Origin: Paratinospora sagittata
Taxonomy: Eukaryota > Streptophyta > Magnoliopsida > Ranunculales > Menispermaceae
Reading direction: 5' to 3'
DNA: 64,000 nucleotides
Assembly (NCBI GenBank): GCA_035771175.1
Contig: CM069593.1
Location: forward strand, 14,626,408-14,690,407
In this document: positions 48,821 to 64,000 of the stretch, piece after piece
How the letters are laid out: each line of letters begins with the position of its first letter
Numbering within the stretch: position 1 is the first letter of the stretch
The notes under the pieces: model-generated
Told to the model about the DNA's origin: nothing
Databases searched by the model: none
The model's input: only the letters and a program-made list of their open reading frames with translations
Program-made: the position numbers and the translations under genes

Positions 48821-50638
48821 TATATCAAATACACAACAGATCTAAGCATCAAAAAAATACCTAAACTTAAAACAACAAGACTCCCGACATAAACATCCCC
48901 AAAGTCAGACAACTCCCCAATTCCAAGCCTAGTCGTTGAACGAAAAAATCTTATTAATTTTAAAAGCAAAAATCCACGACATCTATTTTCTCCTTAATTA
49001 TAAGATTTCTCCTTCTTTAAATACGTTATTTAAGGCTGTCGAATACATTTTTTCTGTACTTTAAATTTTAAAAATTTTGTTCGTTGAAACCTGAAAATAA
49101 TTTTCTTAAATTTACAAAGAGAACAAGTTATTTTTAGAAAATAACAAAAATGTTATTTTTTAAAATGTATTCTTCTTATCTTTTCTTATGAAATATTTTA
49201 GAATTATACAAATATTTTGACATGTAAACTCACTTTCAATGCCAACTAAATACAAGATATTTCGTCATTACTACATCATCTTTTATAACCTATTACTACA
49301 CCATCCACCCACCAAACTTCATCAACGCTAACAACCCTCATGGAAGATAAAAGTAATTACTTCTCCATGTATTATCAAAATTCCACTTTACATAAAGAAC
49401 CACTAACACTACCAACTTTTATCAAATCTCAACAAAAGATAAAAATAAAAACTACAGTACCTCCTCAGTCTCTATTCTATGTTTCAGTAACACTTCTGCT
49501 TTTTTGCCCATTTTCTCATGGTCTAAAAGCTTCATCACGATTCACGATCAATGTAAACTAAGAAGCACCAAACCCAAAAACAAAAAATAAAATAAAAGCT
49601 CGTGGTCCCGCATTTCCTTTTCCAACCACGTGGTCCCACCAGATACCCAGGTCTTGCTACTATCCCAACAAAACACTCCCCAAGCTTCAGCTCCTCCCAC
49701 TTTAATAGCACATGTTTTTCTCTTTTCCTTCATGAAAAGAGATTGTATAATGTATGATACTGCTTCTTCCATTTTACTTTAGTATAGTTTTTGCGTTTAG
49801 ATGCAAAACAGTTTTCTTCAAACTTAGGTCTTAAACGTAGAAGCTGATGTAAGGAAACTTATGTAAAACGTGAAAAAGAGTGTTTCCCTCTATCTGCTGC
49901 GTTTAGCCAAAAGGTTGCCGCAGAGGTAGCCCTACTAGAAAAAAACTTTGTCATGAAATGAACACTCAAGATTTGAGTTTTTAGGTCTTTTCCAATACAT
50001 GTTTTTTTATGAAAAGGATGGTGCTACAAATACTGATCAGTATCAAATTCAGGTAGTGTACATCACTCGTTCACCCGAATACCTTAGATCATCTTAGAGC
50101 CATTGAATTTATTTTTCTTGTGAAAAAGGTTACGAATTAGCTGAAGATCCGAATAATAATAATAATAAATTTTAAGAAAAAAAGGAAAAGAGAGAAAGAG
50201 AGAGGTGTCTTAAATGATGAGAGATGTGTAGCTTGTGGCTTCTCCACTCGCTTTCCACTCGCCCACATGCCAACGCTGCAAACCTGCGCGCACTCTGCCC
50301 TTACTGGAGATTCTCTCCCATTAATCAAAATCTTCTTCTCCTAACACTTCTTCCTAAACAAAGCAAAACAACAGGAAACGAAAAGCTATCTCACTCACTC
50401 CTCTTTTAATACCACTCCCTTTCTTTTTTTCTCTTTTTGTTTTGGTTTATTCCCTCTGTCACCACTCACACACCTCTTTCTTCTCTTACTTCCAGCAACA
50501 ACCCAACCCCAAGCCACTCTCACTTCCACTTTCCCCTTTCTTCAAAAAAAAAAAAACCCTAATCAAGATTTTCAGAAACCCTAGACAAAACATCTACACA
50601 ACCCCTCGTTAGTTGTGGTTGATCGATCTGCTGCTGCG
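48821..50638. other. Intergenic DNA and lectin-gene promoter
   Basis: No coding region recognised. The last 200 bp (from about 50400) are pyrimidine-rich and probably the 5' leader of the lectin gene. Short open frames at 49340-49772 have no similarity. Confidence 0.6.
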
Positions 50639-51742
50639 ATGTTTTCTGCAATGGCAATGCTTTCTTTCTCCAGGTACACCACTTTTCTCTTCATTCTCTT
50701 GCTTTTTCGCTTTCAAACCCTAGCTTCCGACCCTGTTCCATCGTTTTCGATCAAGAGATTTGATCAACAGGCTAGTATTAGTAGTCGTGATTCCGAGATT
50801 ACTCTTCTTGGCGACGCGAAGATCGTCGCCGGGGGTTCCGTTGAGATCACCCGCTCTTCGATTTTGAGTGCCGGTAGGGTCATGTACGCGCGTCCGATTA
50901 GGTTTTTTGACGGAAAGGATGATTCTAGAATACCGATGTCGTTTTCGACGTATTTCTCGTTTTCGATTTCGCCGGAAAACGGGGACGGTTTGGCCTTGGT
51001 GTTTCTTCCGAGTAGTTTTCGGTGGAGATCGCTTGATGGACGCTCGTTTGGGGTTCCGTCGGGTTTGGATAAGGGAGGACGTGGGGTTTTGGTTGTTGAA
51101 TTCGATACGTCGATGGATGTTGAGCTTGGTGATCCGAATGGGAACCATGTTGGAGTGGATTTGGGTAGTCTGGTGTCTGCTAGAGTGAGCAATGTTTCTG
51201 GAATCAATTTGGTGTTGAATAGTGGGGACAAGTTGCAAGCTTGGATTGATTACGATGCGAGTTCCAAACGCTTGGAAGTGAGGTTGTGTGGATCAAGTGG
51301 TAAAAGGCCAGATGATCCACTGATCTCATATCCTATTGATTTGTTGCAAGTTTGGAAGGATGAACAGGTTTTTGTGGGATTAAGTTCTTCGAGTGGGAAT
51401 TCAACGCAGATAAGCAGTGTGCATTCGTGGAGCTTTAGGTTGAGACAAGTTCCCACTTGGTTGCATTCTGAACCAGTGAATCCTAAAGTGTTCTCACATG
51501 AGAGCAAGCCTGCATTAGTAGTGCAGGGAAGAAGTTCTTGCTCTTTGAGAATTTTGACTCTGTTAATTTTTGGCGCAGCCTGTGGGGCATTGATGTTCTT
51601 TGTGTTGTTCTTGTGGGCTACTTTTGGTGGCAATAGGAACACGATGGTGGTGCCAGCTGAGTATCCTGTGCACCCAGTTGAATTTGGGTACAAAAAGATG
51701 AAACCAGGTGCAGAGAAAGTCGGGAATGATGAAAAGAAATAG
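50639..51742 (+). CDS. Membrane-anchored legume-lectin-domain protein lacking a kinase
   Basis: Single exon, 367 residues from the ATG at 50639; the frame continues upstream to a GTG without another ATG. Residues 1 to about 30 are a signal peptide (MLSFSRYTTFLFILLLFRF). About 35-270 form a legume lectin domain (Pfam PF00139) with the metal-site signature VEFDTSMDVELGDPNGNHVG and the closing VFVGLSSSSGN ... HSWSF. A hydrophobic helix at about 304-331 (LLIFGAACGALMFFVLFLW) is followed by a 36-residue basic tail. It thus has the ectodomain and membrane span of an L-type lectin receptor kinase but no kinase. It probably sits in the plasma membrane and binds carbohydrate or another ligand. Arabidopsis has similar kinase-less members. 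Confidence 0.93.
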   Translation: MFSAMAMLSFSRYTTFLFILLLFRFQTLASDPVPSFSIKRFDQQASISSRDSEITLLGDAKIVAGGSVEITRSSILSAGRVMYARPIRFFDGKDDSRIPMSFSTYFSFSISPENGDGLALVFLPSSFRWRSLDGRSFGVPSGLDKGGRGVLVVEFDTSMDVELGDPNGNHVGVDLGSLVSARVSNVSGINLVLNSGDKLQAWIDYDASSKRLEVRLCGSSGKRPDDPLISYPIDLLQVWKDEQVFVGLSSSSGNSTQISSVHSWSFRLRQVPTWLHSEPVNPKVFSHESKPALVVQGRSSCSLRILTLLIFGAACGALMFFVLFLWATFGGNRNTMVVPAEYPVHPVEFGYKKMKPGAEKVGNDEKK

Positions 51743-52926
51743 AAGGTTTAAGGTTTATGGGTCTAGCGGCGGCAGTGGTGGATAGAAGATTTAAAAGTTT
51801 AGTAGCGTGGCAGCGGTGGATTAGAAGCTTTTTAAGGTTAAGGGGGGGTGTGTTGGTGGATGCAGATGATGATCTGATGTAAATTCATGTTCTTTGTTGT
51901 AATGTGCTTTTTTTTTTCTTCTTGTTCTGAGTTGTAATTTGATTATGTAGTTGTAATTTGAAGAAAATGTAGTTCTGTTGCATATTGGAATTTGAATGAA
52001 TTGACACCATGCTTTTGATTCTCCGACCGAAGTTTTTTTCTTTTTCTTTTTAGTGTAAAAAAAAACACTACTACTGCTATATTGCAGAAGTAGATTACCA
52101 GATGGAAAAAGTTTTTTGCAATACTACACTACACTACTGCCTGCTGCCTAAGAAATTTGGCCATCTCTTGATTTTTTTTTTTTTGGACTATATCTTGATT
52201 TCAGTTCTGAATCGAGCTCTCCAAGGATGATTTCAATTCCCATGCTGCCTCTGAAAGTCCTCAATAGTTGCAATGTTCATTTGAAGGTGGCGGTGATGAA
52301 TGGAAGTTCACATTTTGGGGCATAATTAATGACATCAATGGAATGAACACAGAAAAAAAAAAACACTCTTGATTTTTCTTGTTACTACAAACCCTTTTGC
52401 GTAATAAAAATCTTCAAATATTATTGGTCAGAACCTACAATTTCTAATTCAATGTGCGCTCCAGCTTATGGTATTATTTATTAAAATGAAAGCATGTAAG
52501 TGTCATTCTAATTACGAAAAAGAAATGTGCAGAAGTTTATGCTTTTGTTTTCAGTACCACACTCCTCAGTGCATGATGTAGTTACACTTTTTTATAATAA
52601 GAGAAACACTAACATTAATGTACCCATATTGTACAATGAGCACAGGCAGAAAATAATTTGACCAATTCATGCAGCGACAGAATTAGAAAATGCTGAAAAA
52701 GATCATTTTCATTTAGAAAGTGGTGGTTATCAAAAATATTAGAACTATTATCACAGGAAAATATTTATCTAACTACTAACATTCGCAACCTAAAATATAT
52801 GGCTGCACTGCCACCCTGAACAACAACATTCTTCTCTCATTGGATACCAGCTGCAACTGGAAGTTGCGGCATGCGGAGCAGCCATTACCACCATCCCCTC
52901 CTACATTCCCATTATCATAAAAAACA
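51743..52926. other. Convergent spacer between lectin and beta-tubulin genes
   Basis: 3' flanks of both genes. A G-rich 3' region follows the lectin stop (about 51750-51870). No gene or repeat recognised. Confidence 0.6.
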
Positions 52927-54471
<1,545 letters not shown>

Positions 54472-54604
54472 TTTCTTCAAAAAATAATTGAAGGAAGAAG
54501 GAGAAGACTTAGGGTTTCGGAGAAAAGAGGATCTGAGACTAATAGAAATTAGAAAGAAGAGAAGAAAAAGGTGTGGAAATGAGAAGAACGGTAGGGACGG
54601 AAGG

Positions 54605-54615
54605 TTATTTATAAG
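54605..54615 (-). promoter_or_regulatory. TATA box of the first beta-tubulin gene
   Basis: CTTATAAATAA on the minus strand, about 135 bp upstream of the ATG and followed by a purine-rich leader. A good match to the plant consensus. Confidence 0.65.
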
Positions 54616-54619
54616 AGGG

Positions 54620-56556
54620 TTTTTAAATCCAACGGCTCCTTTTTCTTCTTGAATGGAGAAAAGGGGGCATTTCTGAATTCAAACGGGTTAAAGGGCAACG
54701 GTCATATTCAATTGTGGGAAAAAAAATTTGAATTTCCAATTCAAATGAGCTGGAATCGAAAAGACCGCCAGCTTTTTTTTTTTCCTATGTTTGACGCAAG
54801 CCACGTGGAGATGAGATGACACTGTTGGGGTGGCTATCCGTTTATGGGTATATGACACCCTGATTTACAGAGTTTTGTTCTTCCGCTGTTGTGCACTCGT
54901 TTTGGAGTAAGAAATCAAATGATAACTTAATGGGCAGAATGTTGATATCAAATATATATTATGGTACCTTTCAAATAATATATATTGTAGTCAAATCATA
55001 TTCCATATTACTGTTGAATATAGTTTGGAGCGTACAATATGCATCATTTGCATATTTAGCCTTTTAGTAGAAATGTGGGCATCATTTTGTGTGTTTTTTT
55101 TGGTTTTAAATTTTTACTATCCAAATGAAACTAAAAATTTGGAGACAACATGAATATCATCTCATATTTAATGAAAAAGTTGTAGAACTTATTGCATTAA
55201 ACAAGTTCTTTTACAGGTTTTCTGGCACGAAATAAAATGAAGTTCCTTGCTTTAGTTTAGAATCCTTAGTTAGGAGTGTTCATGGTTAAGTTGAACTCAA
55301 ATACCAACCCAACTTAATAGTCTTAGTTGTAAAAATTTTAAACAAATCCAACCCAATAGGACCTTGAACATAACCCAATAACTTCAAGTTGAGTTGATCG
55401 AGTTGGACTGCTTTAATGTATTAATTCTAAATTTTTATTTACTAAACTAATTTTGAAGTCAAATATGAATGTCTATAAATTTTTTTAAGTCAAATATGAG
55501 AATAAATATAATTTTAAATAATATTTTTATTTATGTTATTTTATTCATAAAATTTTGTTATTCAATAACAATAAATAACTCTAATAAAAATACTAACTAA
55601 AAAAATATTTAATATTCTTGATGAGTTTTAATAAATTTGCAAAATCTTGACCCTAGAATTTGATCACACCGCTAATTCTTAACCCAACTTATCTTCGAAG
55701 GTTGGTTTTTTTTTTTTTTTTTTTGGGTCATCATAAGGTTCGGATTGACACCCCTACCCTAATATAGCTAGTATATAGTATTTGTATTTTATTTAATGAG
55801 TTTTATTTTTTTTAATCAATCTTCATACATTGTCTAGAAAAACTACCCAGGGTTGATGAAAATTCAATTAACAATCAAGGAATAGCTATTTCGAGAGCTG
55901 TCAACAGGGAATCCTGCACCACATGCCTCAGACCCCACTCTCCCATGTAACAAAGGGAAAAATAAAGATCTTCATCTTCAGCCAAAGTGATCTTTGACAC
56001 CTTAAGCAACAAGGAAAATTTAACTATTGCAAGCTGTAGGCATTGATTTGTCAGTTTTCTTTAGCAGGAAACACATGGTCCACATTTTGGTCCCCAAGCC
56101 TCCGCACTGCTTAAGGCTGAAGGCCCAAGAGTTTGGCAAAGCTGTGAACCATTAACCCAGAAAATGAAGCATGCACCAACCATCTTTAATGACGTTTTTC
56201 ATGAAAATCTACCAATGCTGATGATACTCTATATTTCTACTGGGAAGCAAAAGAAACAGCCAAGGAATTTTTTTTTTATCCATATGCATCACAGAAATGA
56301 AAATTTCAATCTCTTCTCCTCACAAAACCATATAAAACTTGCATTCCTCAATGTTGCAGCAAAGTACACCATCCAACCATGTATTTATTATCATCCTCTG
56401 ACTTAAAACTCCTACTAAATTGGTCTCCAACACAAAGCAAATAAGTGCAAGCAAATTTAAAATCACTTCACCGGATACAACTACAAGCAAGCAACTAAAA
56501 GTTGCAGAAGCAAAATACACCCACCCAACAACCATTAACATAATATTTATTAAAAA
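54620..56556. other. Spacer between the tandem beta-tubulin genes
   Basis: Promoter of the first gene plus 3' flank of the second. AT-rich with degenerate repetitive text (CCAACCCAACTTAATAG, CAAATCCAACCCAATAG near 55300-55360). No gene recognised. Confidence 0.6.
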
Positions 56557-58128
<1,572 letters not shown>

Positions 58129-60630
58129 TTTTTTTTCTCTCTAAAAGTTTCTTGAATATGAGGAAATGCAGAGAGAGATGAAAGAGGAGAGGAGAGGAGA
58201 GGAGATGATATGAGAAAAGGCGGAAATAAAGGAGGAAGGAGGGGTTTTAGTAGAGGAAAAGCAACAGCTAAGCCCTATCTTTTTCTGGGGTTTTTTTTTG
58301 TGGTTTTGTGAGGTAATAATAAAGAATTGTTTGGGGCAGGTGGGTGGCGAGCTGTAATCGGAACGGCTGAGAGAGAGAGAGAGAATGGTGAAATGCGGTT
58401 TGGTGGGGTATTTTGAAATTTGAATTGTACGTAACAGTATATGTAACAGCGAGAGCTAGGCTAGCTTTTTGTTTTTTTATTTTTTTTTCAGGGTTTTACG
58501 GTTTACTGTTTTCCGCTGCGCCAATTACACTATAAATAAAAAATTATTGTCAAACCAACACAATTATTAATAAAAGTTGCAAATCTAACGTGAATATTTG
58601 TAACAATTGATATAAAAATTTTAAGTTCTTTAAAACATCTTTAATAAAAATATGAATTCTGAAAAAATTCAATATCATAAAAAAATAAATAAATATTTAA
58701 TTAAAATAGTCATTTTTAATGTAATTATTATCTTTCACTATTAAATTGACGTGATAAATAAAAAAATAGAAGTTGTCAACAATACCGTCTATTTTCAGAT
58801 GATCTGTTAAAAAATCATCTATTATTAACTCAATAAATAAATTATTTTATTAAAAAAAAAAGTAAAAAACAATTGATGTAAAAATAAAAATAAAATTGAC
58901 GTAAAATAAAAAAAAACAAAAACAAAAACCTCTCCCTCTTCTTATTTTAAAAAATAATGCATTATTTTTTATTTTAATTTTTTTAAAATATAAGAAAATA
59001 AAATTTTATCTTATAAAAAAATTATAATTATTAAAATTTAAGATATTAAATTGGATAACTTTTGTACATTGTATTTCTAATTTTTTACCTTTAATTTTAA
59101 CTTTTTTTAAGTAATAAGAAATAAGTATTTAAAGATTAAAAGAATAAAAACCTTTAAATATAAAGATATTTCTACCATATATTTTTATTTTTACCTTTTA
59201 TTTTAATTTTTTTAATTAAAACATATTATATACTTTAAAAATACAAGAATAAAAACTTTGTATTATAATTTTTATTGCTTGTTGAGTACCCGTATTTTGA
59301 TTTGTTAACCCCTATTTAAATTTTATTAAAATAAATTAGAGTAAAAAAATAAAATTAAAAGAATAAAAACTTGAACTCAACAAATTTTTTTACCCTTTAT
59401 TTTAATTTTTTAAGTAAAAAGAATAAATATAATTAGATAAATCACAATCCTTCAAGTTAAATATTTATTGATCTGATTTTATCTTTTTTTGAAAACCTGA
59501 ATTCTAAATTTATTTTTAAATAATTCAAAAAGTGGATAACAAATTAAATACAAAAAAAACTATATTTCATTAATTAAAGAGTATACATAATTTTTTTATT
59601 TTTAAATTTTACTATATATATTAATTTTTACAGGGACATTATTTGGTTTAAATATGTAAAAAAAGAAATTAAAAAATTTAAAGTGAATATATATATATAT
59701 ATATATTTAACAACTCATCAAAATGAACGAAAGCATTGAAGAACATTTTTTAACTTAATTGTTTATCACATACTTTTTTATGTCAAGTAGGAAGGAAGTC
59801 CCTTGACATTGATGACACGATAATTTTTTTAAGAAAGACAATTCATATTTGCATTGAAAATGCTCTTAATATTTTCCAAACCAAAATAGCCGCGATATAG
59901 GCAAGTTAGATTTTCAAGTCGTAGATAGAGTGCCATAAAAAACTGAGGCAGTCATTAGTATTCAATTTGAATTCAGTTTTTTATATTTAAAAATAAAAAT
60001 AAAAAAAGTTAAAAAAAAAAGAAAACTTATTTATCTTAGTTGGATTCAAAAACTGAATTTAAAAAATGTCAAGAAAAATATTTATTTTTAGAAAACATTA
60101 AAAAGTTATGTTTTGAATTTTTCTTTTATAATAATGAGACCCACATAAACTTTTTTACTTCTATAAAACCTCCAACAAATCAAACAAGTTTGTCATAAAA
60201 ATTTGAAAACAATTTATAAATATGTTTCTAAAACTATGAATGAACTAAAAATAATTTCATAATCTAATTTTTTTAGAACTAATTTTGAATCACAACCTAA
60301 AAGTGACGAATCTACCAATAATTAGGAGTAAAATCAAGTCAAGTCAGGTTGAATTTTTGCCCCTTACCTATCCAACCCAATAAGGTCGGGGTAGCGGGCT
60401 AGACCCAATGCCACCAAACCTAAGCTCAAGTCAGGCCGGTCGAGTTGAGCCCTCCATTAAATAAATCAATTTTTTTAAAACTTAATAACTATTATTTAAA
60501 CTTATATTAATAATAAAATATATTACTACTATTTAAGCTTTAAATAATAATTTTTTTATTTTAAAAAAACTCATATATATATATATATATATATACAACC
60601 TAAACTACTCTTAAACTTAACTTATATATA

Positions 60631-60675
<45 letters not shown>

Positions 60676-62660
60676 GTTTTTTTTTTTCCTTTTCGCTATT
60701 ATGAAGTACCATGCTCCATATGAGTTGATATTATTAAGTGTTAAGACTTTGATTGTCGTACTCCCTTCCAAGAGCCAGATGTAACCACACATTGGGCTCA
60801 AAAGAGTAAATATACATGTATATATATATATAAAACAAACTATTAAATTCGTTATAAAAAACTAGTTTCGAAATTGTACTTAGCGGATGATTATCAGCCT
60901 TCTGAAGAGGACAATTTTCTATTAAATAGAATGTGAAAAAACACTAAAATGAATTATTTTACGTAAATTATTTGTAACTTACACGACCCGTAATGAGTAC
61001 TCCTTTTAGTGAATCTATTCACTATTACAGCCAAATCACGCATGCCATGGTAACCCACCGTTCCAGGATTTACGCTCAAGTACAGTAAAGACGAATTTCT
61101 AATAGTAAAAGGAATACAATACAATTGTGTAAATCACCATAAAAAGAATTACATAAATTTGAAATCGGCAACATAAAATAATATCGTTTGTTACATATGT
61201 GACTCCGAAGGATGATTCTTCCATTAACAATCCAATCAGAGACTCACCCAAGAGAAGGAAGGGAAAGAAAAAAAAAAATAAACACCTAGGGTTTAATAAG
61301 AACGCCAGACGTCTTTCTACTAAGGTGACCTAAAGAGTTCCTCATATCAACCTTGCACAAAGACACAAATATAAAACTAGAAGAAGCGTCAGCATCAAAA
61401 TCATGAGAAACAGCATTTTAGTAATTATTGACTAATATAGCATTCAATATGAGTAATAAATCACCGAGAGCTGTTCCCTATACAGGATTGGAATTTAAGA
61501 ATAGATTTCAACAAACTCAAAAGGTGAATGTAATTAAAATACATGATGCAGAATATCTGATGCATGAAATTTGAAAGCAATGAAACGATTGTCCAAAAAA
61601 ACATAAATTGGGGACTTGAAGAAAATTTAGCTCCTAATATAGATAAGATCCGACCATCACAGGATATACAAAAAAGTTGAAATTTGAAAAAAAATGAAAG
61701 GATCGTCCTAAAAACATAAATTAGGAACTTATAGAAAAACTAGCATCTACTATAGATAAGATCTTACTATTATAGGATATATAAAAAGTGGTGAAAAGAT
61801 TAGGAATTTAAGTTCCTTTGGGCATACCACAGCATTGCCCTGGCTTATCAGTAGTATTAAAAGAGTAATTCTGGGATTAAGGTAGATACCTTATCAATTC
61901 TTTTGATCAACTGTAAATATTATACTTATCAAAGCTCTATCAGCCAGGGGATAGCTCTAGCATGTTTTGAGAAAAAGGCAATAAACCCAGTTACAGCATA
62001 CGCCATAAGGCATATACAAGCCAGGAACAAGTCTGAATTGAGGTTGAAGACTTGTTTTGCAAAAGGATTAGCTAGAAAATTCACATAGTAGTGAGCCTCA
62101 CAAAAAGGGAAAATGCTACAGATATTGAAGAACGGCAGGAGAATGCTGAAGTTTCAAAAATAGAAACCAGCATATTTTCCCATCAACAGAAAATATTTAG
62201 TAGGTTATCATGAATTATGTGCATTCTGTTGAACAGTCTCTATGCTATCTAATTGTTTGCTGTGCTCTAATGTCAAGGTGGGCACAACGTAAGCATTCTG
62301 AAAAAAATCCCTACACTTGGCTAGAGTAAAATTTGAATAGTGTTTATCCAAAAACAGAAAAGGTACTACCACAACAATGACAAATGGCAAATTGCAACCT
62401 TTCCATAGATATTCAACATATACTGGAATGCTAACAAGGAGCAGGAGGTACGTTAACTCTCGATTGTCCCTCAGGTGAGTATTTCTCCCCTCAGTATATG
62501 CTAAAAACTACTCACCTTGCTTTACAGTCGCTAAAGTTAATTAGTTCAATTCTAGTTAAATGTCAAATGACAAGCACATAAAATAATTATGTACTAAGGT
62601 TATAAGTTTTTACTACTTCCCAAATTGACCAGATACCTAGGCATGGAAACAAGATATATA
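58129..62660. other. Very AT-rich intergenic DNA upstream of the second beta-tubulin gene
   Basis: After a purine-rich leader and promoter region (58129-58450) the DNA is extremely AT-rich to about 60900, with (TA)n at 59688-59706, 60572-60592 and 60645-60672 and a (CT)n next to the last. No coding region is seen; a 61-codon frame at 61903 is unsupported. A diverged 113-bp tandem pair lies at 61566-61793. Confidence 0.6.
61566..61793. repeat. Diverged 113-bp tandem duplication
   Basis: GAAATTTGAAAGCAATGAAA at 61566 and GAAATTTGAAAAAAAATGAA at 61679 start two copies that both run through CATAAATT.GG.ACTT and TATAGATAAGATC to AGGATATA, with about 80% identity by eye. Confidence 0.75.
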
Positions 62661-62667
62661 AAAATGT

Positions 62668-62895
62668 CAAATGACTGCAAATGCTTGCTGGCAGATTCGC
62701 CAAATATTGTTGACAAAGCAATCTCAAGAGATGGGTACCATGTTGCCCATCGACTTAGTAAATTTGGAGTATTACTTGGGGCTCCTCGTTTCTGAATTGA
62801 GGAATCCCCCCCAATTGTATCTGATCTCATTGTATCTGAGGGTTGTCCTCCTGTTTCTTGAATGAAAATGTGGGGTTGCAAAAAAAACAACTCCT
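62668..62895 (+). mobile_element. L1-type LINE 3' end remnant
   Basis: One plus-strand frame reads DGYHVAHRLSKFGVLLGAPR, then a stop and IEESPPIVSDLIVSEGCPP. This is the typical end of the RNase H-like domain of plant L1 elements (AHRLAK... followed by W.EE.P..I). It ends in ATGAAAATGTGGGGTTGCAA plus a short A-run, the usual 3' tail. Internal stops show decay. Only the last 230 bp remain. Confidence 0.65.
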
Positions 62896-63269
62896 TTTCT
62901 ACTTGAGTACCATTTAAAATAAACAGCAAGGAGAAAACAAAATGACTCCTCCAGAATCCAACCTAAAGGCTAAAATCACCAAGTAATTAAAATTTTCTCT
63001 ATCCTATGTAGAAAATCAAAAGAAAAAAACCAATGGCTCTATTGATTGAACACTAAAGGTTCAACCTCTCAAAGCTGAGCGAATAAATGAAGGGCAGTAA
63101 AATCATTCATATACCTTGTAATACATCACAACAGAAATAAAACAAGTCATAGAAGAAACAAACTACTGATTTAAAAACAACAAAGAGTGCAGGTAATCAC
63201 TTTAAATGGCCAAGTCTCATGTATTATTTAAATACCTGAAAATCCAAGTAGAAAGGAAAAATATTTAAG

Positions 63270-63515
63270 TAGAACGAACTAAGATGGTTTGGACACATAC
63301 AATGTAGGCCTTTCGATGCACTAGTTCAAAAGAGTGACCTATTAAGGCAGAAATAGAGGTAGACCTAAAATAACATGGACAAATATAATTAAGAAAGATC
63401 TAACTTTTTATAATTTGAATGCGACTTAGCCCTTAATAGAGCGGAGTGGAGGAAGCGGATTCATGTAGCGGCCCCAATATAGTTGGAAAAAGGCTTAGTT
63501 GAGTAGGGTTGAGAA
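63270..63515 (+). mobile_element. RTE-type LINE 3' end remnant
   Basis: A broken plus-strand frame reads LRWFGHIQCRPFDALVQKSD, then after several stops LALNRAEWRKRIHVAAP and GWKKAL-like text. RWFGHV.RRP...V..SD and DRAEWRKRIH..DP..VG are hallmarks of the C-terminus of RTE-clade reverse transcriptases in plants. Many stops and small indels; long dead. Confidence 0.7.
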
Positions 63516-64000
63516 AGGAAAAATGCATAATTGTCATCTAGAACAATTAGCTTTGGCAACTCAAGTCAGTGTTAGTCATTTCATTCTATGGTGATCAAAA
63601 GCAAATAACAGCACAACTTCCAACAGCCATTATCAAACAGTTTGGCAATAAAGCTACGTGTCAAAAACCGATGCAAATTCAAATAAAGAAACCCCAATAA
63701 CTAACACCACGTAAACTCAAGTGTCCTGCCTGCAACTAGACGATGTCCCCAATCTACACATTAGGAGTCCTAGACCTGAGAATATAAAAAGCACTTCGTC
63801 CTTCATTGCCTATTTTTCTTCCTTCTCATTTTGGTTACTTGTCCTGTTATATTCTTGCCTAACTGTGTTTTGGGAATGCATTACATTATTAGAAACCAAT
63901 TTAGGTTAATCTAGTGTACCAAAAACCTATTTTAGTGCATGGTCTATGGAGTTCACTAATCAAAAGGGAAGGAATAAATAAAGATTTTTTTTGTTTTAGT
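63516..64000. other. Intergenic DNA at the window end
   Basis: No gene, RNA or repeat recognised. A 62-codon plus-strand frame at 63721 has no similarity. Confidence 0.5.

Noticed and set aside
50720..51238. Long minus-strand open frames opposite the lectin gene
   Set aside because: Antisense of the lectin exon, Arg/Thr-rich with no domain; the plus-strand frame explains the sequence fully.
55240..55760. Repeated CCAACCCAA words considered as a telomere-derived tract
   Set aside because: Irregular degenerate text without the TTTAGGG unit; similar words at 60330-60450 suggest a dispersed ancient repeat that I cannot delimit.

Overview
The window is nuclear DNA of a eudicot plant. Coding exons are short and GC-balanced, with GT..AG introns and very AT-rich non-coding DNA. 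The genes are plant-specific: laccase, a PAR1 protein, chloroplast fructose-1,6-bisphosphatase, pTAC13, and beta-tubulins with the plant intron positions. I cannot name the species. Because genes are split, each CDS entry gives the full span and lists the exons in the text. I placed splice sites by eye and checked reading phase across every junction.

Layout. 1-2114: last four exons of a laccase (+), with a near-match to the miR397 target site. 2115-15911: long gene-poor tract holding a MIR393 hairpin (about 7380-7505, mature sequence on the + strand) and small inverted-repeat elements. 15922-22406: a complete Mutator-like element (MULE) with a perfect 10-bp target duplication and terminal repeats of about 0.36-0.38 kb built from nested palindromes. 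Inside it are an intact five-exon plant mobile domain (PMD) gene, a short gene for only the N-terminal domain of a MULE transposase, five copies of a 179-bp satellite, and a small captured host-like exon. 24953-26417: PAR1-family secreted cysteine-rich protein (-). 29389-30738: frameshifted 5'-truncated L1-type LINE. 31112-33500: redox-type chloroplast FBPase (+). 34028-36761: LisH-domain protein of unknown function (-), divergent from 37371-39650, the plastid NusG-like pTAC13 (+). 42223-45686: mitochondrial ribosomal protein mS34-like gene (-), whose long second intron carries two DNA-transposon derivatives and whose presumed promoter and leader exon lie in a 1.4-kb tandem duplication (45996-48820). 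50639-51742: single-exon membrane-anchored legume-lectin protein (+). 52927-54471 and 56557-58128: tandem beta-tubulin genes (-). 58129-64000: AT-rich DNA with L1 and RTE LINE remnants.

The genes are independently regulated housekeeping, cell-wall, plastid and cytoskeleton genes, not an operon. Functional links are loose: FBPase and pTAC13 act in plastids, laccase and PAR1 are secreted, and the tubulins form microtubules. The most unusual part is the MULE. It keeps perfect-looking ends and an uninterrupted PMD gene but shows no visible catalytic transposase, so it looks like a young non-autonomous vehicle for a PMD gene. Two microRNA-related signals (the MIR393 locus and the miR397-like site in the laccase) are the best regulatory findings.
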